Shown here piece after piece: positions 7,339 to 15,107 of a DNA stretch of 25,720 nt. Under the pieces are notes generated by a model. That model was not told the DNA's origin. It worked only from the letters and a program-made list of their open reading frames with translations, and did not search any database. Source of the stretch: a virus; IMG/VR virus record IMGVR_UViG_3300011115_000954, positions 1 to 25,720 of that record; one strand, given 5' to 3'. Numbering within the stretch: position 1 is the first letter of the stretch; every line of letters starts with the position of its first letter. A program made the translations under genes and the position numbers.

Positions 7339-7983
7339 ATGGCAAAAGATACAGTATCAGGCGAAATTGATTGGAACGAGGCAGACCTTCCTTCACCCAA
7401 GGGCGGTGGAAAGAATGATTATATGAGACTAAAAGAGGGCGAGAATGTAGTCCGTATCATGGGTAACCCTGTTCAGAGTTACATTCACTGGGTAACTCTT
7501 CCAGATGGGGCACAGCGCAAGATTGTCAGTCCATCAAATAGCCCCGCTCTCGTCAAGAAGCTAGAAGAGGCAGGCTTCCGTCGCCAGCCAAACTGGATTA
7601 TCAAGATTCTTGATCGATCAGATGATGAATTCAAGCTTCTTGAGATTGGAAACCAAATCTATAAGGGTATTCAAACTCTCTTCAATAACCCAAAATGGGG
7701 AAAGGTAACTGGTTATGATATTTCGATCAATCGTGGTCCAAAAGGTCAGCAACCACTATATTCGGTAACCCCAAATCCAAAGGAATCACTTGAAAGCACT
7801 TTCAAGCAAAAGTATGTTGATTTCAATGATCGGGTTAATATTGATAAGCTCATCTCACCAATGCCTGCAGAGGAAGTTGCAAAGATGTTAGGATTTTCAT
7901 CCGGTAGCAGTGACGAAGAGGAAGCTCCACGCTCGACTTCTTCTTCAAAGGGTCCAAAGAACTTTAACTTTGATTTTGAGTAA
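7339..7983 (+). CDS. Single-stranded DNA-binding protein (gp32-like)
   Basis: This 214-residue protein resembles phage gp32-type SSBs. The segment LKEGENVVRIMGNP (31-44) followed by an aromatic HWV (50-52) and the later GYDISINRG (125-133) fit the OB-fold core. The C-terminus has an acidic patch (about 193-198), a Ser-rich linker and a terminal FNFDFE tail, typical of the protein-recruiting tail of SSBs. It should coat ssDNA at phage forks and recombination intermediates. A strong AAAAAGGAG lies 8 bases before ATG 7339, as expected for an abundant protein, and a strong terminator follows. The cysteine pairs of the T4 gp32 zinc module are absent. Confidence 0.75.
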   Translation: MAKDTVSGEIDWNEADLPSPKGGGKNDYMRLKEGENVVRIMGNPVQSYIHWVTLPDGAQRKIVSPSNSPALVKKLEEAGFRRQPNWIIKILDRSDDEFKLLEIGNQIYKGIQTLFNNPKWGKVTGYDISINRGPKGQQPLYSVTPNPKESLESTFKQKYVDFNDRVNIDKLISPMPAEEVAKMLGFSSGSSDEEEAPRSTSSSKGPKNFNFDFE

Positions 7984-8000
7984 AGCCTAAGTAGTTAGAA

Positions 8001-8035
8001 CGCGCATGTGCTCACACACATGCGCGTTTTTTTTT
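8001..8035 (+). terminator. Strong Rho-independent terminator after ssb
   Basis: A perfect 10-bp stem (CGCGCATGTG at 8001-8010 with CACATGCGCG at 8017-8026) has a 6-base loop and is followed by nine T residues (8027-8035). It ends the 5814-7983 transcription unit. The T tract overlaps the likely -35 of the next promoter. Confidence 0.95.
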
Positions 8036-8062
8036 GATCTTCATATACTTTCTTAGTATAAT
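8034..8062 (+). promoter_or_regulatory. Sigma-70-type promoter for ruvC-groEL-recA
   Basis: A perfect TATAAT -10 box at 8057-8062 stands 17 bases downstream of TTGATC (8034-8039), a 4/6 match to the -35 consensus. The predicted transcription start is about 8068-8070, which is the ruvC start codon itself at 8069, so the mRNA may be leaderless. The element directly follows a strong terminator, as expected for the head of a new unit. Confidence 0.7.
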
Positions 8063-8068
8063 CTGGAT

Positions 8069-8608
8069 ATGAAAAAAGTATTAGGTCTAGATATTAGCTC
8101 TTCCGTTATTGGTTATGGGATAATTGAGTTTGATGACAAAAATATTAATCTTGTTAAATATGGTCATATAAAACCTCCCGGCTCAGACAAAGGCTCACTT
8201 TCCTTCAGAGGGCTCCAGGCATCTAAGGATGTTAGGGATCTTTTAATTAAAGAAAATCCAGATATTGTTGCGGTAGAGATGTATGCCAATCGTTTTGCAG
8301 GAGGCCGTACAACCGCAAGGACTATTATCGTTCTTTCTTTTTTTAATGAGCTTTGTCAACTAGTGTGTCTTGATTCCCTTGGGATAGAATCAGATAAATA
8401 TACTGTTGCAAATATTCGATCTACAATTTCAAAATATTTAAAAAATAAGTCTATTTCAAAAGATCAAATCTTTGAAGTTATAAAAAATACCTTTCCGACC
8501 TTTACTCCGCGAGTTAATAAAAATGGTAATATTGGTACGGAATCATTTGATCAGGCCGACGCCATAGCCGTCGCCTTTTGTCACGCGATTGTCAATCAAA
8601 ATAAATAG
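8069..8608 (+). CDS. ruvC: RuvC-like Holliday junction resolvase
   Basis: The 179-residue protein has the RuvC RNase H-like fold signatures: D8 in GLDISS, E70 in VAVEMYANR and the C-terminal pair D161/D164 in FDQADAIAVAF. These are the four acidic metal-binding positions of the family, so catalysis is likely intact. It would resolve four-way or branched DNA during phage recombination and before packaging. No Shine-Dalgarno precedes ATG 8069 and the promoter lies directly upstream, which points to leaderless translation. Its stop codon overlaps the groEL ribosome binding site. Confidence 0.9.
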   Translation: MKKVLGLDISSSVIGYGIIEFDDKNINLVKYGHIKPPGSDKGSLSFRGLQASKDVRDLLIKENPDIVAVEMYANRFAGGRTTARTIIVLSFFNELCQLVCLDSLGIESDKYTVANIRSTISKYLKNKSISKDQIFEVIKNTFPTFTPRVNKNGNIGTESFDQADAIAVAFCHAIVNQNK

Positions 8609-8617
8609 GAGAATATA

Positions 8618-10261
8618 GTGTCAAAAATTACACTCTATGGAAATGATGCGAGGGAAAAGATCCTTGTTGGTGCAAAGAAGTTAGCAAAAACCGTAGCAAC
8701 AACGATGGGTCCTTACGGAAGAAATGTGTTAATGGGTCGCGCAGTTGGCGCACCAGTGGCTACCAAAGACGGAGTCTCTGTAGCAAGAGAGGTTGTGCTG
8801 GAGGATCCTATTGAAGAATTAGGATGCCAGATGATTAAAGAAGTGGCAGGAAGAACTGCTGATGTTGCCGGTGATGGAACCACGACTGCTACAGTTCTTG
8901 CGGCAGAAATATTTGAAGGTGGAATGAAGTTAGTATCTGGAGGGGAGAGTCCAATCTACTTCCGCGATGGAATTAACTATACCTTAGCCCTCATTTTAAA
9001 AGACATTGAGTCATTTTCATTACCAGTCTCGTCCACTAAAGATCTGAGAAGTATTGCAACTATATCTGCCAATAATGACTCATCTCTTGGCGATGCTATC
9101 TCTGGAGCTTTTGAGTCAGTTGGTCGTCACGGAGTAGTTACTGCCGAAGCAACGCCAGGAAGAGAAACTCATTTTAGAGTAACTGATGGGATCGAAATTA
9201 GATCGGGTTATTGCACTCCAGCTCTTCTCAATCCAGGGGAAGACCCAATCACTCTTGAGAATCCTTATGTCCTAATCTGTGACAGAGAGATTACTCATGT
9301 TCAGGATTTTATGAAAATTCTTTCAGACCTTCATGAGTCAAACAAACCTATCCTGATTATTGCAAAGAGCATTAGACAAGAGGCCCTTCAAACTATCGTT
9401 GTTAATAGGAAGGCCGGAAGATTAAATGCCGTGGCAGTAGAATATCCAGTCTTTGGAAAATATAACGATCAGTGGCTAGAGGATCTTTCGATCCTAGTAG
9501 GAACCTCAGTTTATTCTGAAGATCGTGGGAACCCACTCTCTGAAGCTTCCGTTACAACGCTTGGTAGAGCAGAAAAGGTGAAGATTACCAGATATAGCAC
9601 CACCATTATTAATGGCGCAAAGAATGTAGAATCCATAAAAGAAAAAGAGCTTATTTACCTGTCAACCCTAGATACTGCTTTGGCTGACACAGATAGGAAA
9701 GACGTTAGGGCTCGTCTGGCCTTCCTCCAAAGTAAGGCTGCGGTGGTCTGCGTAGGCTATTCCACCGAGTCCGAGCTAAGGGAGAAGGGTGACCGCGTGG
9801 AGGATGCCGTCTGTGCCACCAAGGCCGCCGTAGAGGGCGGAATACTGCCCGGAGGTGGTACTGCCCTCCTACGTGCCGCAAGAAGGTTAGATTTGAATAC
9901 AGTGCCTCAAAACTTCAGACCTGCGGCGAGTGTCCTGAAGGCAGCTTGCGAAAAGCCATTTCATCAAATTCTTGAGAATGGATATATATCTTCCTCTGAA
10001 ATTTTGGAAAAAATTATGGCATCGGATGACCCTTGGTTTGGGTATAATCTAGTAACCCAAGAATCAGGCAACATGCTTGATCTTGGGGTGGTGGACCCTA
10101 AAAAAGTAACTGAAACTGCTCTAAAAAATGCAGTAAGTGCAGCACTACTTCTTATTAATACTGAAGCTGTAATGGCAGAAAATCCTAATAAGCCTTCTGG
10201 CTGGCAAAGTCCCGCAGGTTGGAGGCCACCCTCTGATTCTAACCTAAACCATAAATATTGA
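8618..10261 (+). CDS. groEL: GroEL-like group I chaperonin
   Basis: This 547-residue subunit shows the chaperonin core: MGPYGRNV (30-37), TKDG (49-52), the ATP motif GDGTTT (85-90), RVEDAVCATKAAVEGG with the hydrolytic aspartate, GGG in the intermediate domain, and a C-terminal DLGVVDP segment. The ATPase residues look intact. It should form a ring that folds phage proteins in an ATP-driven cycle. The usual GGM-repeat tail is replaced by a Pro/Trp/Asn-containing tail. No groES is present in the window. GTG 8618 is chosen because AGGAG (8607-8611) is 6 bases upstream and the N-terminus matches the family. Coding sequence around 9781-9840 is unusually GC-rich. Confidence 0.96.
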   Translation: MSKITLYGNDAREKILVGAKKLAKTVATTMGPYGRNVLMGRAVGAPVATKDGVSVAREVVLEDPIEELGCQMIKEVAGRTADVAGDGTTTATVLAAEIFEGGMKLVSGGESPIYFRDGINYTLALILKDIESFSLPVSSTKDLRSIATISANNDSSLGDAISGAFESVGRHGVVTAEATPGRETHFRVTDGIEIRSGYCTPALLNPGEDPITLENPYVLICDREITHVQDFMKILSDLHESNKPILIIAKSIRQEALQTIVVNRKAGRLNAVAVEYPVFGKYNDQWLEDLSILVGTSVYSEDRGNPLSEASVTTLGRAEKVKITRYSTTIINGAKNVESIKEKELIYLSTLDTALADTDRKDVRARLAFLQSKAAVVCVGYSTESELREKGDRVEDAVCATKAAVEGGILPGGGTALLRAARRLDLNTVPQNFRPAASVLKAACEKPFHQILENGYISSSEILEKIMASDDPWFGYNLVTQESGNMLDLGVVDPKKVTETALKNAVSAALLLINTEAVMAENPNKPSGWQSPAGWRPPSDSNLNHKY

Positions 10262-10277
10262 TTTAACTGGAGCATAA

Positions 10278-11435
10278 ATGAGTAGCAAGAAGCCATCTGA
10301 AGGCGAAAAAGATCTTCTCTCCCTCTTTGGAGAGGACACACTTTATCTTGACGGAGATATTGGAACCGTAGGAGCCTACGAAATAATTAGAACTGGAAGC
10401 CCATCTCTGGATTATGCCCTAGGAATTGGTGGTATACCAAGAGGTAGGATTATCCAGTTGGCAGGAAAAGAGAGCTCAGGAAAAACACTCCTGTCTCTTC
10501 TTTGTATGAAATCTTGGCTAAATGAAAATCCAGATAATACTGTCATGTTTATTGATGCAGAATATACTTACGATGCAAGTTGGGCACGCTCGCTTGGAGT
10601 TGATACCTCCCGTGTTATAGTGGCCAAAACCAATGAGGCTAAAAAAATCTTTGAAGGCCTTCTTGGAAAGATGACTGTAAATAAAACTACTGGCAAAGCA
10701 TCCAAAAGTGTTAAGGGCGTTTTGGACTTAGTAAAGGAAGGTGTAGATCCTAGATTTAAGAATCTCGGTTTGATCGTACTTGATTCCGTTGCGGCGATGA
10801 ATACTCCAATGGAGGCTGATGCCGCAGTTGCAAAGCAACATATGGCTCCGATGCCAAGGTTTCTTTCTACAGAGCTAAAAAAGCTAACCCCGGCAGTTGC
10901 AGATGCAAACGTTGCAATGATTTTTATTAATCAGGTTAGAGTAAATCCTGGAGTTATGTATGGTAATCCGGAAGACTCTCCAGGGGGAAGAGCTCTGAAG
11001 CATGCTTGCAGCGTAATGGTAAACATGGCTCCAATTTCTGGTGCTGATAGCAAGGTTGAAGATGAAAATGAAAACGTAATCGGCCACAAGGTTCGTGCAA
11101 AGATTCAAAAAAATAAGGTTGGCGCTCCGTTTAGAGAGGCAGTATATACAATCAAATATACTGAAGGACTTATTAACCAAGAGGAAGAACTATTGGATCT
11201 TGCAGTTCTCTGCAAGGTAATTAATCGACCAAACAATAGAAGTTATGAGCTTGGCACTGATAAATTCAGTAGTCGTCAGGCTATGGTTGATTACCTTAAG
11301 GATGAAGCATGTTATGGAGGGGTAGAAGATCTTTGTAGAGGCAAATATCTTTCTGGTGAAGTATCTGGTCCATCTTTTTCTGAAGATGAAGGATCGGAAG
11401 AAATTCAAACACTGTTTGATGTAATGGAGTCTTAA
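10278..11435 (+). CDS. recA: RecA recombinase
   Basis: This 385-residue RecA-family ATPase has Walker A GKESSGKT (63-70), FIDAEYTYD with the catalytic glutamate (E95), Walker B LIVLDS (165-170), and the L2-region signature FINQVRVNPGVMYGNPE (216-232) followed by PGGRALK. It forms filaments on ssDNA and drives strand exchange, which also supports recombination-dependent replication in phages. It is closer to bacterial RecA than to T4 UvsX in these motifs. A charged insertion lies near 132-160, and the C-terminus is acidic. GGAG (10269-10272) is 5 bases before ATG 10278. Its stop overlaps the next start in TAATG. Confidence 0.95.
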   Translation: MSSKKPSEGEKDLLSLFGEDTLYLDGDIGTVGAYEIIRTGSPSLDYALGIGGIPRGRIIQLAGKESSGKTLLSLLCMKSWLNENPDNTVMFIDAEYTYDASWARSLGVDTSRVIVAKTNEAKKIFEGLLGKMTVNKTTGKASKSVKGVLDLVKEGVDPRFKNLGLIVLDSVAAMNTPMEADAAVAKQHMAPMPRFLSTELKKLTPAVADANVAMIFINQVRVNPGVMYGNPEDSPGGRALKHACSVMVNMAPISGADSKVEDENENVIGHKVRAKIQKNKVGAPFREAVYTIKYTEGLINQEEELLDLAVLCKVINRPNNRSYELGTDKFSSRQAMVDYLKDEACYGGVEDLCRGKYLSGEVSGPSFSEDEGSEEIQTLFDVMES

Positions 11436-11818
11436 TGTTAATTAGCTGCAATCCAAGATGTAAAAAATCAGATGGTAGAACTGATGGTTCTCTTGATCTG
11501 GATAGAAATGAAGTTGTCTGTAAGATCTGTGGAGAAGATGTTCTTGGCATATCTTCATTTACTAAGCAGAGTATGAAACAAAATAAAGATGTTATTACTC
11601 CTGCCAAAAAAGCATTTATGTTTGACTGTAAGAATTGTCACAAGAAAGTTGAGACGGTAGTGGTCAACGGGGTACCATACGGTAAGGATTGCTCCACCAA
11701 AAATTGCACAATAAATATTAGCGAGATGATGGCTAGTGCAATGGAGAAGATCTCACCCACACTAAAGAAGCTTGAGGCAGAAAATGAAGGAAGTTCAGGA
11801 ACTAATAAAGCTGATTGA
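11435..11818 (+). CDS. Protein with two zinc ribbons, possible primase partner
   Basis: The 127-residue protein contains two cysteine quartets: C5/C9 with C29/C32, and C65/C68 with C86/C91. Both are arranged as zinc ribbons, and a helical, acidic tail follows. I do not recognise the family. It begins on the TAATG that ends recA and its last 35 bases overlap the primase gene. That primase lacks the usual N-terminal zinc-binding domain, so this protein might supply a DNA-reading zinc domain in trans. A transcription factor is an equally open alternative. Confidence 0.75.
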   Translation: MLISCNPRCKKSDGRTDGSLDLDRNEVVCKICGEDVLGISSFTKQSMKQNKDVITPAKKAFMFDCKNCHKKVETVVVNGVPYGKDCSTKNCTINISEMMASAMEKISPTLKKLEAENEGSSGTNKAD

Positions 11819-12542
11819 CATTTGTCATGATAACCTGAAGAAAACAAAGCTAGGAAAAGATTACATCTTCGGAGAGAGAAATCTCTCCGTAGATGCTTTT
11901 CAGCGTCATAAGATTGGATTTTTTCCAAGAAATCCTAAAAAACTTGCAGAATATGTTTCTGATGATTTTTTGAAATCTTCTGGATTAATGAATTATGATG
12001 GTACTAGTCAGTTTTCAGATTATTATTCAATCATCTTTCCAATTTATGATGACTATGGGCTGCCTATGGCCATAGCCGGAAGATGTATGCTGACAAACCA
12101 AGAAAGAGAGATCTTAAGCCTGCCAAAATATAAAAATTCAAAATTTAAGAAAACAAATTATTTGTTTGGATTAAACCTAGCAAGAGAGGAAATTCTACTA
12201 ACACAAAATGTGTATGTGGTTGAAGGATACTTTGATCAGATTAGTATGTATGATGCCGGAATAAAAAATACCGTCGCAGTCTGTGGAACAGGATTTTCAA
12301 AGAATCACCTTATTAAGCTGTCCAGATATACTGATAAAATATCCATCTTTCTGGATGGTGATGAGCCTGGACAAAAATCAGCAGAATCTATTTACAATAA
12401 ATATGTTAATCGCGGAATAAAATTAAGATTTGTTAGACTACCACGAGATTATAAAGATGCGGGAGAGTACTTTCTAGATAATAATAAAACTCTTGATGAT
12501 TTTCAAAATGAAATAGAGAGTATAATTCCAATGGAGTGGTAA
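11784..12542 (+). CDS. DnaG-type primase core (TOPRIM), lacking zinc-finger domain
   Basis: The 252-residue protein matches the RNA polymerase core of DnaG. The N-terminal part carries FQRHKIGFFP (39-48), IIFPIYDDYGLPMAIAGR (83-100) and PKYKNSKF. The TOPRIM domain has EGYFD (147-151), LDGDEPGQ (190-197) and a final KDAGEYF. Catalytic Glu147, Asp191 and Asp193 are present. Both the N-terminal CHC2 zinc domain and the C-terminal helicase-binding domain of full DnaG are absent. It should make RNA primers for the phage fork. ATG 11784 is chosen over TTG 11772 because GAGG at 11774-11777 lies 6 bases upstream. It overlaps the zinc-ribbon gene and abuts the next gene in TAATG. Confidence 0.87.
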   Translation: MKEVQELIKLIDICHDNLKKTKLGKDYIFGERNLSVDAFQRHKIGFFPRNPKKLAEYVSDDFLKSSGLMNYDGTSQFSDYYSIIFPIYDDYGLPMAIAGRCMLTNQEREILSLPKYKNSKFKKTNYLFGLNLAREEILLTQNVYVVEGYFDQISMYDAGIKNTVAVCGTGFSKNHLIKLSRYTDKISIFLDGDEPGQKSAESIYNKYVNRGIKLRFVRLPRDYKDAGEYFLDNNKTLDDFQNEIESIIPMEW

Positions 12543-12976
12543 TGAAATTAAAGAGTAAGAGTTATCAATATAAAATCGTTGAGGTTGCATTTGATCAGTC
12601 AAAACTTAATAATTTTGCTGAAGATAAAGGCATAGGCGGAATACTTTCTAATAACTCTTACTCCGAAGAGCTTCTTGATCTCAGAGAGCAGCTCTTAGAA
12701 GAAGTTTACACAGTTGTTAATGGAGAACTTTTGACTGAGCATCAAAAGAAAGTTTTATTTATGATATTAATGGGAAAGACTCAGAATGAAATTGCTGAGC
12801 ACCTTGGAATCACTCAGTCTGCAGTTCATAAAGCATTAAGAGGCAATTTAGATTATAGAAATGATAAAAAAAGATATGGTGGAATTTTTAAGAAATTAAA
12901 AAAAATATGTAAGGGAAGTGGCAAAATACAAGAAATTCTATTAGAAATGGATAAGTTAAAAGAAAAGGTAGATTAA
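12542..12976 (+). CDS. Sigma region-4-like helix-turn-helix protein
   Basis: The 144-residue protein has a helix-turn-helix at about 78-100 (MGKTQNEIAEHLGITQSAV), preceded by LTEHQKKVLFMIL, a layout like region 4 of sigma factors and LuxR-type HTHs. A basic region follows (about 108-125). It may be a phage sigma or sigma-like factor that directs transcription of the structural genes downstream, which is inference. No region 2 is recognised, so it may need the host factor or act as a co-activator. ATG 12542 within TAATG, with GGAG 5 bases upstream, is preferred over GTG 12536. Confidence 0.7.
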   Translation: MKLKSKSYQYKIVEVAFDQSKLNNFAEDKGIGGILSNNSYSEELLDLREQLLEEVYTVVNGELLTEHQKKVLFMILMGKTQNEIAEHLGITQSAVHKALRGNLDYRNDKKRYGGIFKKLKKICKGSGKIQEILLEMDKLKEKVD

Positions 12977-13060
12977 ACTATTAATTAAATTCAAATATAT
13001 TGTATTTTTGATGCTCAGTCTTTCTATTAATAAACCAAGCTATCTTCAGAGGAAATATTA

Positions 13061-13540
13061 ATGTCTAGTTATTTAGACGACATGCTAATAAAGCTTGCAA
13101 AGAAACAATCTACTGACTTGGGCGTTAAAGACCAAATAGAGGTTACTGACTCTCTTTCGTTTAAAAAGGTTGCCTTTGATAGATTTAGAGTTGAGAATGA
13201 TCCCTACGAAGGGCTCTGGGCTCTACAGGACATTGATGGCAAGCCTCATTTGGTTAGAGCATCAGACCCTCAATTTGAGACAAGAAAGACTGGTGATTGG
13301 GAAGTAATTTCCGATTATGATAAAAGAAATGTTACTCTTTCTTATAAAAATATTCCAATTACAAGATTCTCCTCTGATGAGTATGGATTCTCATCTGGGG
13401 ATATTTCTATTTTTAAGTCTGCGCTTATAGAGAAGACATCTTCTGATGATTCATTTGTAAAAGAGCTTTTAAATGAACAGCCGATCAGCAAGAGAGATGC
13501 TCTAGTTTCAACTTTTCCAGAACTGAAAAAATTTATTTAG
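13061..13540 (+). CDS. Unknown protein, probably virion-related
   Basis: I do not recognise this 159-residue protein. It opens with a short amphipathic helix (LDDMLIKLAKKQ, 5-16) and contains KKVAFD at 35-40, a motif that recurs in other proteins of the downstream block. The middle section is rich in Trp, Asp and beta-prone residues (48-105). An AGAGGA-like ribosome binding site precedes ATG 13061. It is the first gene of a three-gene group closed by the terminator at 15524. A structural role is suggested only by position. Confidence 0.65.
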   Translation: MSSYLDDMLIKLAKKQSTDLGVKDQIEVTDSLSFKKVAFDRFRVENDPYEGLWALQDIDGKPHLVRASDPQFETRKTGDWEVISDYDKRNVTLSYKNIPITRFSSDEYGFSSGDISIFKSALIEKTSSDDSFVKELLNEQPISKRDALVSTFPELKKFI

Positions 13541-13544
13541 GTGA

Positions 13545-15095
13545 ATGATGTCATTAAAACTTTTAAAAAAACAAGCAGAAACAGCACTTCGTTCTTTAGA
13601 GACTGGAAAAGAATATCCCTCTAAATATGTAGTCGATAGATTTGATTCAGCTTGGGATAAATGCCAAAAAGATCAAGTCATCGGAAATATGAGGAATGTT
13701 ATTACAAAGATGGCGTCTAAGAAGCAGTACTTTTCTCAAAATGAGATTACAGCTCTATACGACAGATTTAATAATATTTCTGGTGGAGCAACCTCTTTCC
13801 GTGATGAGCTTGGAGACTTTCTTCGTGATGGTTATGGAAAGCTTCCTGAACCAGCCAAGACAGACATCTCCAAGACTGCTGCTGATATGTCCAAGCCAGT
13901 AACTCTAAACGAAAAAACCGCTCTTTCTGATGCATTCTCTGTTCTATTCTCATTTGGCTCAAATGATGACTCTGGAACATATAATAAGAACCTAGTAAAG
14001 AAAGCAGAAAGACTAATTTCACTAGAACTTAATGCAATGGGTATTAGACCAGATATGGTTAAGACCGTAACTGGAAATGAGCACTTTATTCTTTGCAACG
14101 CATATTACAAAAATCCAGACTTTACAACCAGTCATGTCAGCATTCCAGTACAGGTTTCAAATGGGTCTGTTGGAATGCCATCCGAACTAGTCGCTGGTGG
14201 AAGTCTTATAAGATTAAGTAAGGAAAATGTTCTTGTCCAACTAAAGACAGCCCAAAAAACAAAGAAGGATTCAGATCTTTCTAAGTATGCAGATCTTCGT
14301 CAGACACAGGTCCTCTCTACTCCATCTGTTAAGGCACCTGCTGCACTACAGGAGAAATTCAATCTTTCCGATGAGATGCTTCTTGCTTCAAATAAGTTCT
14401 CTCAGGATCAGATTCGACTTGCCTCTTCTGTAGTCACTGGAGAAGTTTCTTCTTGGGGAGCAAGAGCCCAGGTTAAATTCGCAGGAACCAATGAAAGAGG
14501 GATGTCATTCTTAGTGAAGACGGCCACCTCTGCTGGAGAAAAATCATTCGTAGTCCCAGTAGAAATTACGAATGGAAAAGTGGCTATGCCATCTGAGTTT
14601 ATTTCAAACTCTTCAAAATATGATTTCTCTTCCAGTGGTTATACAAACTTCCTTTCTGGCGCAAAGGTAGCCTCTACATCCACCTTCTCCAGAGACACTG
14701 AAGAGCTAAATAGACTATCATATCCACAACTTATGGATGTCATGATTGATGGCGTATCTAAAAAAGATTATAAGGCATCCGAAGATGCACTTTCTGCCAT
14801 CGGATCAAAGTTTGGTCCAGAAAGATTCAAGACTGCCCTAGAGGACTTTCAAAAGTTTCTAAAGACTGCCTCACAATCTTTTGATCAGGATCTTATTAAG
14901 TCCGCAGTCTCTCGTGGAGATCTTATCCGTACCAAAAACTCTGTCGAATGGTTTTGTCCAAAACTTGGTCTTCCATTAAGCAAAATTGCTTTTGATGCAT
15001 CTGGCCGACCTGTTCCTAAGTTTAGGAATGAAAAGCGCGATCTTGAAACACTTGGAGAAGTTGGGTTTTCAACAAGCAAGATATTTATTTCATAA
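13545..15095 (+). CDS. Large protein with an internal domain duplication, unknown function
   Basis: This 516-residue protein is unrecognised. It has a helical N-terminus (1-100) and two related modules at about 176-235 and 312-375. The modules share the core IPV[QE][VI][ST]NG[SK]V[GA]MPSE[LF] and similar flanks, implying an ancient tandem duplication. A helical region follows (385-470), then a tail containing SKIAFD at 479-484. It starts 4 bases after the previous gene, after TAGGTGA. ATG 13545 and ATG 13548 are both possible, and the second gives the better spacing. Its size and position suggest a virion component, which is inference. Confidence 0.75.
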   Translation: MMSLKLLKKQAETALRSLETGKEYPSKYVVDRFDSAWDKCQKDQVIGNMRNVITKMASKKQYFSQNEITALYDRFNNISGGATSFRDELGDFLRDGYGKLPEPAKTDISKTAADMSKPVTLNEKTALSDAFSVLFSFGSNDDSGTYNKNLVKKAERLISLELNAMGIRPDMVKTVTGNEHFILCNAYYKNPDFTTSHVSIPVQVSNGSVGMPSELVAGGSLIRLSKENVLVQLKTAQKTKKDSDLSKYADLRQTQVLSTPSVKAPAALQEKFNLSDEMLLASNKFSQDQIRLASSVVTGEVSSWGARAQVKFAGTNERGMSFLVKTATSAGEKSFVVPVEITNGKVAMPSEFISNSSKYDFSSSGYTNFLSGAKVASTSTFSRDTEELNRLSYPQLMDVMIDGVSKKDYKASEDALSAIGSKFGPERFKTALEDFQKFLKTASQSFDQDLIKSAVSRGDLIRTKNSVEWFCPKLGLPLSKIAFDASGRPVPKFRNEKRDLETLGEVGFSTSKIFIS

Positions 15096-15107
15096 GGATA
15101 TATCTAA

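Noticed and set aside
9964-10341. A 125-codon minus-strand open frame across the groEL-recA junction
   Set aside because: It covers two strongly supported genes, has no family similarity, and would need its own promoter and ribosome binding site, which are not seen.
10366-10380. Palindrome CGTAGGAGCCTACG in recA as a regulatory hairpin
   Set aside because: The stem leaves only a very short loop, lies in conserved coding sequence, and has no T run or partner site, so chance is likely.
12977-13060. Terminator or promoter in the gap before the 13061 gene
   Set aside because: The AT-rich inverted repeat is imperfect, and no -35/-10 pair with normal spacing is present. The gap holds a ribosome binding site but nothing else I can support.
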